From the NCBI GenBank assembly GCA_017934955.1, contig JAGBIO010000035.1:1-32056 (forward strand): a stretch of DNA of 32,056 nt, given 5' to 3'. The notes under the pieces are model-generated. The model ran no database searches. It saw only the letters and a list, made by a program, of their open reading frames with translations, and was not told the DNA's origin. This document shows positions 1 through 8,600 of the stretch, one piece after another; within the stretch, counting starts at the first letter, position 1; each line of letters begins with the position of its first letter. This stretch comes from Clostridia bacterium. GTDB taxonomy: Bacteria > Bacillota > Clostridia > TANB77 > RGIG9151. The position numbers and the translations under genes were made by a program.

Positions 1-679
1 GATCTTGCCACTCATCTCCGGTTATCTCTCCAAGAAACTCTTCGCAACGGTTACAGATACGGTTGTAATAATGCCTCACTTCATGCTGTTCTTCATTATA
101 ACTTCCCGTATATTCGCTTCTTCCGCTGTAGTCATCTCGATAATCGTTATGTTCACACTTTTCTTCCGGTTTCGTATAACCGCAATCGCAACAAGTCCCA
201 TCAAAGTAATGATCTTGCCACTCATAATCCGTTACTTCTTTTAGGAACTCTCCACAATCCTTGCAAATACGATCATAAATATGCTCAACCTCATGTTGCC
301 GATCATTATAGTTCCACGTAAAACTGCTACTACGATAATAATCTGTATAATTATGTTCACAGGGTTTTGCATAACCACAATCGCACCAACCGTTATCAAA
401 ATCATGCTCAATATACTCCGTTACAGGAATCCTCTCTTCGAGAGTCGCACCACAGTCATCGCAAATACGATTATAATAATGCATTACGGTATGGAAAGTT
501 TCATCATAAATGATATTTCCATATTTATCCCAATTATCATAACAATATTCCGACGTCTGATAATAATCAATATAGTTTGTATGAGAACATTCCTCACTAA
601 GTACAGAAACCGGCATCATCAAAGACAAGAAACAAACAACTAAATACCACGAGACGACGCGCTGAACAAAAGATTTCAT
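1..679 (-). CDS. Secreted Cys/His-rich tandem repeat protein (partial, C-terminus beyond window)
   Basis: An open frame runs from the ATG at 679 to the left edge without a stop, about 226 codons. AAAGGATG lies about ten bases upstream. The first ~28 residues are a signal peptide: a basic start, then a hydrophobic stretch (WYLVVCFLSLMMPVSVL). The rest is about two and a half tandem repeats of roughly 70 residues. Each opens with C-[ES]-H-x-x-Y, is rich in Tyr/Asp/Asn/His, has a central RIC-x-x-C, and (in the two complete repeats) ends with CxCGY-[AT]-KP. The regular Cys pairs and His residues suggest metal binding or disulfides outside the cell; this is inferred. I do not recognise a named family. 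The opposite-strand open frames here lack ribosome sites and mirror the repeats. Confidence 0.85.
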   Translation of the reverse strand, partial: MKSFVQRVVSWYLVVCFLSLMMPVSVLSEECSHTNYIDYYQTSEYCYDNWDKYGNIIYDETFHTVMHYYNRICDDCGATLEERIPVTEYIEHDFDNGWCDCGYAKPCEHNYTDYYRSSSFTWNYNDRQHEVEHIYDRICKDCGEFLKEVTDYEWQDHYFDGTCCDCGYTKPEEKCEHNDYRDDYSGRSEYTGSYNEEQHEVRHYYNRICNRCEEFLGEITGDEWQD

Positions 680-954
680 GATACTACATCCTTTCTAAGT
701 TCTTCGATCTTTTGATAAAAACAACGCTAAGTGACAACAAGGTAAAAAGCTTTTTCTCTCCGTTTCAAATCAACCACTATCAAGCACAACAATGCTCATT
801 TTCAACACACCTCTCTATTTTTTATCCTTTTCTTATATAACAAAGAAAATAAACTATATTTACCTCTTCGTGAAGTATATCACAGATGATAAAAAAATCT
901 ACTATTTCTTTCCATTTTATTAAGAATATCATCATAAGTTAGAAATAAAGGCAT
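680..954. other. AT-rich intergenic region upstream of the repeat protein
   Basis: This holds the leader of the gene starting at 679 and the tail of the rho transcript. On the minus strand a very short frame (about 9-11 codons, MSIVVLDSG, near 763-797) follows an AGAGAGG motif; it might be a leader peptide but nothing else supports it. No convincing promoter or conserved RNA was seen. Confidence 0.4.
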
Positions 955-984
955 AAAAAAGACCAATTCTATATTAAATTGGTC
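955..984 (-). terminator. Intrinsic terminator after rho
   Basis: On the minus strand, GACCAATT and AATTGGTC form an 8-bp stem followed by TTTTTT, about 20 bases past the rho stop codon. Confidence 0.85.
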
Positions 985-1004
985 TCAATTTATATTCTTC
1001 CTCA

Positions 1005-2273
1005 TTACCGAAATGATTTATTGATTTTCTCTACAAACTCTTTATTATCCTTTGTGCCAATCAACAAATTCAGCAACGTCTCCGCCACATCACTGTTTCC
1101 CTGATTTCCCATCTTACGACGAATATTCAAAATCGCCTCCGCTTCTTCCTTTGAAAGAAGCAATTCCTCTCTACGCGTTCCGGATTTATTCATATCAATC
1201 GCCGGGAAAATTCTTCTCTCCGATAACTTTCTGTCCAAATGCAATTCCATATTACCGGTTCCCTTAAATTCCTCAAAAATCACATCATCCATACGGCTTC
1301 CCGTCTCAATCAAAGCTGTCGCCAAAATCGTCAAGCTACCGCCGTTTTCAATATTTCTCGCCGCGCCGAAAAATTTCTTCGGCTTATGCAAAGCTCCCGG
1401 ATCCAAACCACCCGATAACGTTCTTCCTGTCGGCGGTATCGTCAAATTATATGCACGAGCAAGACGCGTAATACTATCCATCAACACAACCACATCTTTC
1501 TTATGCTCTACCAAACGCTCAGCTCTCTCCAATACCATCTCTGCAACCTTCACATGATGCTCCGGAAGCTCATCAAACGTTGAATAAATCACTTCGCCGT
1601 CAATTGAACGTTGCATATCCGTTACTTCCTCCGGTCGCTCATCAATCAAAAGGACAATTAGTGTAACATCCGGATAATTTTTCGAAATAGAATTCGCAAT
1701 CTTTTTCAGTAATACTGTTTTTCCGGCTTTCGGCGGTGCCACAATCATACCGCGCTGTCCCTTTCCGATCGGGGCAATCAAGTCAATCAATCGCGTCGCC
1801 GTTTCCTGGCGTTCCGTCTCAAGACGCAACCTCTCGTTCGGAAAAATCGGTACCAATTGTTCAAACGGCTTCCTTTTTAGGGTATTTTCAATCGAATCAC
1901 CATTTACGCTATTCACATAAATTAAAGCACGGAATCTCTCTCCCTCTCGACAAGGGCGAACCTTGCAAGAAATCATATCTCCGGTTTTCAAATTAAATCT
2001 CCGAATTTGTACCGGCGACACATAAATATCCTGCGTACCGCTTAAATAGTTTTCACAACGCAAAAATCCGAAGCCATCAGTCAGTACCTCTAAAATACCT
2101 TCTGCGTCTTCGGGTTCTTCTCTCTGTTGGGAAGATTTCGCGACAGGTTCCTCTTTTTTCACCTCTAAATTCTGTAAAGCCTCTACCAATTCGCTTTTCT
2201 TCATTTTTGAAAATCCGGAAATACCGGCTTCTTCCGCTAAAGTTCTAAGTTCTGCAACAGTTTTATTTTCCAT
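1005..2273 (-). CDS. rho: Transcription termination factor Rho
   Basis: This is a 422-residue hexameric RNA-dependent ATPase that ends transcription of untranslated RNA. The first ~45 residues form the Rho N-terminal helical domain. An acidic linker leads to the cold-shock-type RNA-binding domain (GFGFLRC, then [16 protein letters not shown]). The ATPase core has Walker A APPKAGKT near residue 180, Walker [11 protein letters not shown], and the canonical [10 protein letters not shown] and [11 protein letters not shown] segments. Length is normal for a Firmicutes Rho without a large insertion. It lies 12 bases downstream of the S1-domain gene and shares its promoter at 2712-2740. Nothing looks damaged. 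Confidence 0.98.
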   Translation of the reverse strand: MENKTVAELRTLAEEAGISGFSKMKKSELVEALQNLEVKKEEPVAKSSQQREEPEDAEGILEVLTDGFGFLRCENYLSGTQDIYVSPVQIRRFNLKTGDMISCKVRPCREGERFRALIYVNSVNGDSIENTLKRKPFEQLVPIFPNERLRLETERQETATRLIDLIAPIGKGQRGMIVAPPKAGKTVLLKKIANSISKNYPDVTLIVLLIDERPEEVTDMQRSIDGEVIYSTFDELPEHHVKVAEMVLERAERLVEHKKDVVVLMDSITRLARAYNLTIPPTGRTLSGGLDPGALHKPKKFFGAARNIENGGSLTILATALIETGSRMDDVIFEEFKGTGNMELHLDRKLSERRIFPAIDMNKSGTRREELLLSKEEAEAILNIRRKMGNQGNSDVAETLLNLLIGTKDNKEFVEKINKSFR

Positions 2274-2285
2274 ATTAAAACCTTT

Positions 2286-2675
2286 CTATCTTCGATTTGC
2301 CTTTCCGCGTTTCGCTTCAAAGCTTCTTCTTACATCACTTTGTCTCTCTTCGCTATCTTTTAAGAATTTACTCAATCTGTCCTCAAAAGATAATTCTGCT
2401 GCCGGTTTCGGCGAAGGTCTTCTATTTTCATTCTTCGTCTCCATCGCACGCTTGATTGACAAAGTAATTTTTTTATTTTCCTCATCAATCGCTAAAACTT
2501 TTACCTTTACTTTCTGATCCTGTTTCAAGAACTCCGAAATATCCTTCACATATTCATTGGAAACCTCTGAAATATGAACCAATCCGGTTGCTCCGTCTCC
2601 CAAATCAATAAATGCCCCGAAGTTTGTAATGGTTTTTACTACCCCTTCAACAATTTCTCCTGCTTTCAACGACAT
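2286..2675 (-). CDS. S1 domain RNA-binding protein (YabR-like)
   Basis: A 129-residue protein with one S1 domain in the first ~70 residues. It has the typical GEIVEGVVKTITNFGAFIDLGDGATGLVHISE pattern (quoted here as a pattern across residues 6-37) and ends with VKVLAIDEENKKITLSIK. A basic, disordered tail follows (KRGKANRR). This matches the YabR/general stress protein 13 type found next to divIC in Firmicutes, likely acting on ribosomes or RNA. The start at 2675 has an AAAGGAAG ribosome site. It is the first gene of a two-gene unit with rho, behind a strong promoter. Confidence 0.92.
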   Translation of the reverse strand: MSLKAGEIVEGVVKTITNFGAFIDLGDGATGLVHISEVSNEYVKDISEFLKQDQKVKVKVLAIDEENKKITLSIKRAMETKNENRRPSPKPAAELSFEDRLSKFLKDSEERQSDVRRSFEAKRGKANRR

Positions 2676-2711
2676 AAAAACGTCTTCCTTTCTAAAATAA
2701 CTCTTATTAAC

Positions 2712-2740
2712 ATTTTACACCATTTTTAATATTACGTCAA
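2712..2740 (-). promoter_or_regulatory. Sigma-A promoter for S1 gene and rho, with adjacent palindrome
   Basis: On the minus strand TTGACG and TAAAAT are separated by exactly 17 bases, about 40 bases before the S1 start. Just upstream of the -35 (2741-2756) is the palindrome CATGTT-TTTC-AACATG, a possible operator; the regulator is unknown. Confidence 0.75.
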
Positions 2741-2788
2741 CATGTTTTTCAACATGAATTTCGACAAATTTCACAATATATCTCACTT

Positions 2789-3064
2789 TTATCCGTTATA
2801 CTCAATATAAATCTTCTCTTCCGGCAAAAGCATTCCCAATTTTTCCCGAGCAATTTTTTCAATAAAAGCATCCGTCTTTACATATTCCGAATATTTTTTA
2901 TACTCTTCCTGCTTTGCCTTTGCCAATTCAATTTGCTCCATATAATACTGCTTCTCTTTATCATACTTCTTTATTTCAATTTCCTGACGAATCAACGCAT
3001 AAGACGCATAAAAAATCAAGAAAAGAATCATTAAAAATTTAAGCGGGTTCATTTTCTTTTTCAT
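2789..3064 (-). CDS. divIC: Septum formation initiator, DivIC/FtsB family
   Basis: A 91-residue single-pass membrane protein. It has a short basic cytoplasmic start (MKKKMNPLK), one transmembrane helix (FLMILFLIFYASYAL), a charged coiled coil (residues ~25-65), and the family's C-terminal signature IEKIAREKLGMLLPEEKIYIE. DivIC works with FtsL and DivIB at the division septum. Its start overlaps the end of yabQ by 26 bases, so the two are translated from one transcript. The order yabP-yabQ-divIC-S1 is the conserved Firmicutes order. Confidence 0.93.
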   Translation of the reverse strand: MKKKMNPLKFLMILFLIFYASYALIRQEIEIKKYDKEKQYYMEQIELAKAKQEEYKKYSEYVKTDAFIEKIAREKLGMLLPEEKIYIEYNG

Positions 3065-3416
3065 TGTCTGCCCCCTTTGACCACTTACCGATATTTCCCA
3101 TAATGACTCCTATATATCGGCAAACAAAATCCAAAAGTTTATAAATATATTTGCCAAAAGTTAAAAAATACAGACAAGCCCCTAAAAACATCCCCACAAA
3201 CATATACAGCCGAATGCTTTCCGCATCCAACATATAGATAAAACTCAAAAACAATCCGCCGATTAAAAGCCAAAACAAAAAATCTTCCAAAGCAACCATC
3301 AGCGTATTATTCTTTCGGTTATGTCGAATTGCTCGAAGAAAATCAAAAAAAATACTGCCAATCATTCCCGCTAAAATAAAGTACAGAAAAATGGTAAGTT
3401 CTCGCGTAATCATCAT
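3039..3416 (-). CDS. yabQ: Spore cortex biosynthesis protein YabQ
   Basis: A 125-residue membrane protein with about four hydrophobic segments. The first begins at the N-terminus (FLYFILAGMIGSIFFDFLRA) and is followed by a basic RAIRHNRK patch typical of YabQ. In Bacillus, YabQ is made in the mother cell under sigma-E and is needed for spore cortex formation. It sits between yabP (21 bases upstream) and divIC (overlap), which supports the assignment. Confidence 0.9.
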   Translation of the reverse strand: MMITRELTIFLYFILAGMIGSIFFDFLRAIRHNRKNNTLMVALEDFLFWLLIGGLFLSFIYMLDAESIRLYMFVGMFLGACLYFLTFGKYIYKLLDFVCRYIGVIMGNIGKWSKGADNEKENEPA

Positions 3417-3437
3417 AGAACCTCAACCCTCCGTCAT

Positions 3438-3728
3438 TTACTTAAAAATCTTGCTTAACAGTCCGCCACCGGTGCTACCCGTTTTTTCGGAATAAATACA
3501 ACTGTTAATTTCCCCTTCCAAGCACAATTCCGACGATTCTAAATTCAGCTTGCTGATATGCAAGTCTACACCCTTTATCGTCAACATTCCCATCTCCGTC
3601 TGCACCACCACCATATCCGGATTAAAAATATCCACGTCAATCACCCCGGATAAGCTCATTTTTTCGCGGTTTTCCAATAAAAAATTATGCTGTGTCTTCA
3701 CAGCTTGTTTTTTCTCTTCAATCGGCAT
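3438..3728 (-). CDS. yabP: Sporulation protein YabP
   Basis: About 96 residues. The core LSGVIDVDIFNPDMVVVQTE followed by GMLTIKGVDLHI is characteristic of the YabP/YqfC family, which takes part in spore envelope formation in the mother cell. A start at 3737 is possible, but there GGAG touches the ATG directly; the next ATG (3728, MPIEEKK) has that GGAG at a usable distance and is preferred. First gene of the yabP-yabQ-divIC unit. With YabQ it shows that the organism or a recent ancestor sporulates. Confidence 0.9.
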   Translation of the reverse strand: MPIEEKKQAVKTQHNFLLENREKMSLSGVIDVDIFNPDMVVVQTEMGMLTIKGVDLHISKLNLESSELCLEGEINSCIYSEKTGSTGGGLLSKIFK

Positions 3729-3760
3729 TTTCCTCATCTCCGTTTCTATCTATTTTCTAT

Positions 3761-3865
3761 GTTACAAGTCAAACTATATCTTTCTGCCATAATGGTACAA
3801 TCATTGTAGGGGACGGCGTCCTCGACGTCCCGATATATTTGTAACAATTTAAGTCTGACTGTAAC
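3761..3865. repeat. Hairpin/MITE-like element, family 1 (GGACGGCGTCC core variant)
   Basis: A 105-bp element bounded by imperfect inverted ends: GTTACAAGTCAAACTATA on the left and AAGTCTGACTGTAAC on the right. In the middle is TGTAGGGGACGGCG followed by TCCTCGACGTCCC. The same ends recur at 8572, 10854-10944, 29334-29579 and 31075. No coding capacity. Confidence 0.75.
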
Positions 3866-3894
3866 TTTCCTATCTTTAAAATCATATTCAAAAC

Positions 3895-3923
3895 TTGTTT
3901 TCAATATGTCAAAATGTTATAAT
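3895..3923 (+). promoter_or_regulatory. Sigma-A promoter for the 3958 gene
   Basis: TTGTTT and a perfect TATAAT are separated by 17 bases. The -10 box ends 34 bases before the ATG at 3958. Confidence 0.7.
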
Positions 3924-3957
3924 TTAAATAGACTTTTATCCGACAGGAGTGAAAACT

Positions 3958-4308
3958 ATGAATATTAATCAAATGAACAGTCTCTATCAATCTAAAGTTA
4001 CCGAAATCAAGCAAAGACTTCCCGAAACCGTTTCAGTACAAAATAAATTTCAGGAATTATTAGAAAAAGTACAGCTAAGCAATTCCACCGAAACTGCTAC
4101 CTCTACACAAACAAGCGAAAGTAATGAAAGCGACCCTGTAAATCTTCTTAATTCGTTAATAGCAACGCAATCTACCTTTAACACTTCTTCACTTTTCAGC
4201 TCCTCCAACCAAAACAGCTTATTTCCAACCTCATCCTTAAACAACTCATTACTCACCTTGCAGCAAAATGCCTTGTTAAAATCCTTAACAACCAAAACGG
4301 AAGATTAA
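3958..4308 (+). CDS. Small Ser/Thr/Asn-rich protein of unknown function
   Basis: A 116-residue protein without signal peptide or membrane segment. Residues ~1-40 (MNINQMNSLYQSKVTEIKQR, then a predicted helix ending FQELLEKV) look helical. The rest is low complexity, rich in Ser, Thr, Asn and Gln. The ATG at 3958 is chosen over an upstream in-frame GTG at 3949 because the GTG lies inside the AGGAGTG ribosome site. The helical start is a little like the N-terminal tails of phage or flagellar-type murein hydrolases, but no hydrolase domain is present. Function unknown. It has its own promoter and terminator, so it is monocistronic. Confidence 0.75.
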   Translation: MNINQMNSLYQSKVTEIKQRLPETVSVQNKFQELLEKVQLSNSTETATSTQTSESNESDPVNLLNSLIATQSTFNTSSLFSSSNQNSLFPTSSLNNSLLTLQQNALLKSLTTKTED

Positions 4309-4337
4309 GAAAACGGTCGCAAATCGCGACCGTTTTC
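4309..4337. terminator. Bidirectional intrinsic terminator
   Basis: GAAAACGGTCGC and GCGACCGTTTTC form a 12-bp stem with a 5-base loop. The AAAA/TTTT in the arms gives a U-tract on either strand. It separates the + gene ending at 4308 from the - gene ending at 4342. Confidence 0.85.
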
Positions 4338-4341
4338 CCAT

Positions 4342-6147
4342 TTAAATCTCAATTCTCTTGATTTCTTTTACCGTATTAATATCATGTGCCGACACATCCG
4401 TATCAGAAACTCCATATAACGTATCATCCATGAATAGCATTCTGTTTACATCAGAATCATGCTTAATTTCCCCTCTTAATGTAAAGCCATTCTCTAAATC
4501 AATCGTAAACACTTTACCAACTTTATTTTCTGTTTTTCCGTAAGAGCGTTTTCCTACCGAAAAAGCAATTAAATCCTTTTCCTTTGAGAATAATAAGGAT
4601 TTATGATTCGTCAATAATTCCGAATCTCTTGCGTCCAAAACTTCCTTAAATTGTTCCCTTGGATTTGTCACATCGGTAATATCAAACAACGCAATCTTTA
4701 ACTTACCGTTTGTTCCCGTTGATGTCCCGTCGTATCCAAATCCAATCACGTGATTCTCATCATAAGTATGTAAATATGTACTGTATCCCGTAATCTTTAA
4801 TTCTCCTAACATCTTCGGCGCTCTTGCGTTACTTAAATCAAGCACAAACAACGGATCGGTATTACGGAAAGTTACCAAATAGCCTCGGTTTCCTTCAAAA
4901 CGAACGGACCTTAAGGATTCGCCTTTTGCGATATTTTTCACACTACCGAGAATATGCATACTTTCACTTAATACATACACCGCACTACGGCTATTTTTCT
5001 CTGTCGCAATTCTAAAATTCCCGTTATATTCATCCATTGCAAACTGATTAATAATCTTTCCGTCAACAGTAACTTTTGCCTCAAACCGAGGATATTCACG
5101 ACCTAAACTGAATTTATAGACAACGGTATCGCCATTTTTCGCTTGTGCCATATACAAGTTACCTTGCGACATATATACGTTTTGTGCAGACGAACCGAGA
5201 TAAGTCACAATCTTAGGCGAATTTAACGGAGTTGCCAAATCAAATACAAAGATTTGTGTATAGCTTGTATAACTGTCATTCGGCACATATTGAATTTCAC
5301 TTAAGGAAACTTCCTCAAAATTTGTAAATTCGCTCTCTCTATATTGCGGAAGCGGACCATATTTACTTGCCGACATATTCGAGAAAAGGTAAACTTTACC
5401 ATCAATCATTCTCGAAGAAGTATATGCACCCTTAAATTCAAATGTTTTTACCGATTTCGGTGCTGTTCTGTCAGAAAGATCAAAAACAATAACCTTCGTC
5501 GTAATTTCTGTTATATTATATCTGTATTTACCGACGCAGTCGTCTGTTACTAAGAACAACTTATCTCCTGATAAAAATAAATCAATGGCACGATAATCCT
5601 TTTCTATTTCTACTTCCGACAGTTTCTTCATTGTCTCCGCCGGGAACGCCTCGATAATAACTAATTTATTCTCTGCAATAGTATAAATATACTTTCCGTC
5701 ATTTTTTAAGATATCCACTTCATCAATACCGGCTACTTGTATGTTTGTACTTGAATAGTCGCTTGATACAGAATCACTAAGTAAATTTGAAGCTCCACTT
5801 GTAATGCCAAAAAATTGCGATGGATTCGGTAAAGAAGGAGCTGACAGAGAATCTGAAGTGTCAACCGTTACATTTGCAAATGACAATGAATTACTGCTAC
5901 GCCCGACATTATTTCTAACTACTATATCATCGTCCGCTTTAATATAACTAGTATTTCTACGTTCACCAATCAATTTTTCCAACTTCTCTGTGGTCTTTAC
6001 CGTCGGCAACTTGCCGGTACTTTTCATTGTAACATCCAAATACACTTCAAAACCCCAATTGCAAATCGCCGGAGAGAAAATCATCAAAGTAACTACCGCA
6101 CAAAACGCAATCAATCGAATTACTTTACTCTTCATCATTGTCATCAT
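4342..6147 (-). CDS. Secreted beta-propeller domain protein
   Basis: About 600 residues. One N-terminal hydrophobic segment (VIRLIAFCAVVTLMIFSPAI) serves as signal or anchor. A linker to about residue 135 is followed by a long beta-rich region that begins with TNIQVAGIDEVDILKNDGKY, the hallmark of the Beta_propel family of secreted C-terminal propeller proteins. Repeated blade-like stretches follow (FVFDLATP, PLFVLDLSNARAPKMLGELK, IALFDITDVTNPREQF). The molecular role of the family is not known. Several ATGs at 6147-6135 could serve as start. The start lies inside the end of the upstream membrane gene, so the two are coupled, and the ECF sigma operon context suggests an envelope-stress or surface function. 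Confidence 0.85.
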   Translation of the reverse strand: MMTMMKSKVIRLIAFCAVVTLMIFSPAICNWGFEVYLDVTMKSTGKLPTVKTTEKLEKLIGERRNTSYIKADDDIVVRNNVGRSSNSLSFANVTVDTSDSLSAPSLPNPSQFFGITSGASNLLSDSVSSDYSSTNIQVAGIDEVDILKNDGKYIYTIAENKLVIIEAFPAETMKKLSEVEIEKDYRAIDLFLSGDKLFLVTDDCVGKYRYNITEITTKVIVFDLSDRTAPKSVKTFEFKGAYTSSRMIDGKVYLFSNMSASKYGPLPQYRESEFTNFEEVSLSEIQYVPNDSYTSYTQIFVFDLATPLNSPKIVTYLGSSAQNVYMSQGNLYMAQAKNGDTVVYKFSLGREYPRFEAKVTVDGKIINQFAMDEYNGNFRIATEKNSRSAVYVLSESMHILGSVKNIAKGESLRSVRFEGNRGYLVTFRNTDPLFVLDLSNARAPKMLGELKITGYSTYLHTYDENHVIGFGYDGTSTGTNGKLKIALFDITDVTNPREQFKEVLDARDSELLTNHKSLLFSKEKDLIAFSVGKRSYGKTENKVGKVFTIDLENGFTLRGEIKHDSDVNRMLFMDDTLYGVSDTDVSAHDINTVKEIKRIEI

Positions 6148-7246
6148 CTTCCTCTCCTCCTTCCTCTAATTCCTTCGCCTTTGCCGGAGTTAACAAGTAA
6201 GCATACCCGACAATCACTGAAGAAAGATAAATAATCGTATAAACAAGTTCATCAATATTCACCTTGTTTCCTACATTTACCCAAATAATCAATAAGAAAA
6301 GTGCCGATAACACTTTCTTATAAATGCTTTCTTCCGAAAATAGTAAAACACTTACGAGAATGTTAAAAAGTCCTAACAAAGCAATTATTTCCGGCTCCGG
6401 TTCTGTTACAAATAACACTACAACATACGGAATATACATCAAAAGTGCCCGCAAATTTAATTTTTCTAACAGAAACTGTTCAATGACACTCCCTACAATA
6501 AATAAAATGGTTATAAAGAAGATAATATAGGAAGGTTCAGAAGTATCAAGTGTTTCAGAACAAACTAAAAACATCAATAAGGTAAAGCAAAAATTGCTGC
6601 AAATACGGCTTCCAATGCTTTCTCTCTTCGAAAAGCCATGAATACCTAATAAAATTACACAAGTCACAATAATTGCCAAAGTTGAATTAATTTCATTCAC
6701 ATAATTTTCGAGTAAAGAAATCACGAAAACACCTAATGTAATCCAGAAAAACGCCTTGTTTTCTGTTTTTCCAACTTTTCTAACAATATAAAAGTTAAAA
6801 ATTGTCCAAAGTAAAAAGACAATATTTACGGAATAACCGATCCCTTTGTTTACCATGATTAATAACATCGTAATTCCGAAAAACTCTTGCCCGATAAATC
6901 CCAATGCCCGACAAGCACCGTTGATACCCTTTTTCTCTTCTGTAAAGAACGCGAAAACAAGCGTTCCGAGCGTAATGATAAGGCTAAGAATAATCTTTAC
7001 ATTCTCATTGATTGCCGGTGTAACGTAAAACAATAGTCCTATCACTTGCGCACCAAACAATAATTTTACTGCATCCAAAATATTTTTCTTTGTCTCGAAA
7101 GGAACTTTCCCCTCTTCCTTTGTCATTTTCTGCTTTGCTTTTGCAACTGCCTTTTTCACTGCACAAACCAATCCATAGATGGCAAATACAATAACGGCTA
7201 AAGTAAATATCATACTAATCATGTTTCTTACCTGATAGCTACTCAT
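6125..7246 (-). CDS. Polytopic membrane protein of unknown function
   Basis: About 373 residues with roughly ten hydrophobic segments from residue ~9 to ~350 and a very acidic C-terminal tail (EEGGEEDDDNDEE). The ATG at 7246 (MSSYQVRN) has AAAGGAGGAG at good distance; an in-frame TTG two codons upstream is less likely. I recognise no transporter motif. It lies between the membrane-anchored regulator (31 bases upstream) and the beta-propeller protein (overlap of about 20 bases), so it is probably a partner of the latter in the membrane. Confidence 0.8.
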   Translation of the reverse strand: MSSYQVRNMISMIFTLAVIVFAIYGLVCAVKKAVAKAKQKMTKEEGKVPFETKKNILDAVKLLFGAQVIGLLFYVTPAINENVKIILSLIITLGTLVFAFFTEEKKGINGACRALGFIGQEFFGITMLLIMVNKGIGYSVNIVFLLWTIFNFYIVRKVGKTENKAFFWITLGVFVISLLENYVNEINSTLAIIVTCVILLGIHGFSKRESIGSRICSNFCFTLLMFLVCSETLDTSEPSYIIFFITILFIVGSVIEQFLLEKLNLRALLMYIPYVVVLFVTEPEPEIIALLGLFNILVSVLLFSEESIYKKVLSALFLLIIWVNVGNKVNIDELVYTIIYLSSVIVGYAYLLTPAKAKELEEGGEEDDDNDEE

Positions 7247-7277
7247 TCCCAACTCCTCCTTTACAAAAGATATCTAT

Positions 7278-7697
7278 TTAAAACAACAGTTCTTGGAACC
7301 ATTGCAGAATTTTCATAAAGAACTCTATAATAGGGTTTTTGCTTACACTCGACATCTCACTTGCGGAATCCACAGTAACACTCGAAAAAGAATTGTTTGC
7401 TGAACTCGACGCTGTATTCGGCAAAGCCAATCCGTTTGCGGAATTAGAAGTCAAAGAAGAATTTGCCACTCCGCTCAAATCTTCTGCTACTTGATTACTT
7501 GCGTTCTTTACATTAACAGAAAAAAGACTGATAACAAGGATAAAACAAGCAGCTAACGTTGCATATTTATAAAAATGAATCTGTTTCACGTTCTTTTTTG
7601 CATTTATTTCTCTAAGCATTTTCGCTTTCGTTTCATTGATTAACTTTAAATCCGGTTTTATCTTTGCATCTGCTTTAAGATATAACTCCTTAAACAT
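7278..7697 (-). CDS. Single-pass membrane protein, probable anti-sigma factor
   Basis: A 139-residue protein. A basic cytoplasmic segment of about 47 residues precedes one transmembrane helix (ATLAACFILVISLFSV). Then comes a Ser/Asn/Ala-rich outside region and an amphipathic aromatic C-terminus (FFMKILQWFQELLF). The start overlaps the sigma factor's last codons, the usual arrangement for a sigma/anti-sigma pair. The cytoplasmic part shows no clear HxxxCxxC zinc anti-sigma motif. The anti-sigma role is inferred from position and topology only. Confidence 0.7.
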   Translation of the reverse strand: MFKELYLKADAKIKPDLKLINETKAKMLREINAKKNVKQIHFYKYATLAACFILVISLFSVNVKNASNQVAEDLSGVANSSLTSNSANGLALPNTASSSANNSFSSVTVDSASEMSSVSKNPIIEFFMKILQWFQELLF

Positions 7698-8178
7698 TCT
7701 CCTTCGCCTCCTCCATGATATCCTTTAACATTCTCCGTGCCCTCGTAAGCTGCATTCTCACGGTAGATTCCTTCTTACCTAAAACATTGCTGATTTCCGA
7801 CGTACTCAAATCTTCATAATAAAATAAATGAATCACCGTTCTATAATCCGGAGAAAGCTGTTCCAAAAACTCCTCCATTATCTCCTCCGGTTTCTCCTCT
7901 GCCGAAATTTCCTCCTCAAGTTCTTCGTGTATCGTTCTCTTCAAAAACTGAAACAAACTTTTTGAACAGTTGATTGTTACCCGAATAAACCAAGCCTTTT
8001 CATGCGTTTCATTTTCAAAACGAGGTTGCTTTCGTATATACTGTAAAAATACTTCCTGAAAAATATCCTCCGCATTTTCCTTATTTCTCGTCCTTGCAAA
8101 TGCTAATTTGTAAACCATCACAGAATACCTGTCTACAATCTGATTAATCCCTGATTCATCAAACGTCTGTAAATACAT
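7690..8178 (-). CDS. ECF-type RNA polymerase sigma factor
   Basis: A 162-residue two-domain sigma factor. Region 2 (residues ~10-75) includes ENAEDIFQEVFLQYIR and HEKAWFIRVTINCSKS. Region 4 (residues ~108-155) has SPDYRTVIHLFYYEDLSTSE followed by the helix-turn-helix ISNVLGKKESTVRMQLTRAR. An acidic linker of Glu repeats joins them. The start at 8178 follows GGGGGAG. It heads a four-gene minus-strand operon: sigma, probable anti-sigma, membrane protein and beta-propeller protein. Such factors usually control their own operon; I could not identify its -35/-10 with confidence. Confidence 0.93.
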   Translation of the reverse strand: MYLQTFDESGINQIVDRYSVMVYKLAFARTRNKENAEDIFQEVFLQYIRKQPRFENETHEKAWFIRVTINCSKSLFQFLKRTIHEELEEEISAEEKPEEIMEEFLEQLSPDYRTVIHLFYYEDLSTSEISNVLGKKESTVRMQLTRARRMLKDIMEEAKENV

Positions 8179-8293
8179 ATTTTCTCCCCCATTTGTAAGT
8201 AATACTTTTTAAAACGACAAAATGCCACATTTTTTCTAAAAACTTTTTCGTAATAAAAAAAGAAAACTTAACACGAAAATGAAAATGATGCTT

Positions 8294-8572
8294 ATGGGTC
8301 AGACTATAAGCTTGTATCTTTCGAAAAATATCATCAGAATGTGATTTGTAGGGACAGCATTTATGCTGTCCTGCTTTTCTGCCTATTCTGTGGACAGCAT
8401 AGCAGTCAAAACTTTCCAATCACTTCGTTCTTGGAGTTTCTTTGCACAGGACGTACAAGCCATTCACTTCGTTCATGGTGTTACGTCCGCGAATGCTGTC
8501 CCTACGATGATTGTGCTGTTATTGTAGGTGACGGCGTCCTCTACGTCCCGATCTATATTCTGACCTGTAACC
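8294..8572. repeat. Composite hairpin element, family 1 (nested copies)
   Basis: Left end GGGTCAGACTATA near 8297, right end TCTGACCTGTAAC at 8560-8572. Inside are a complete palindrome GGACAGCATTTATGCTGTCC (8352-8371), a second palindrome split into halves (GGACAGCAT at 8393 and ATGCTGTCC near 8500) by about 100 bases, and a GACGGCGTCC variant near 8531. The splitting segment itself carries GGACGTA and TACGTCC in inverted orientation, so one hairpin appears inserted in the loop of another. Open frames here are repeat artefacts. Confidence 0.75.
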
Positions 8573-8600
8573 CCACTAAAAACATTTTTTCAAAAACATA

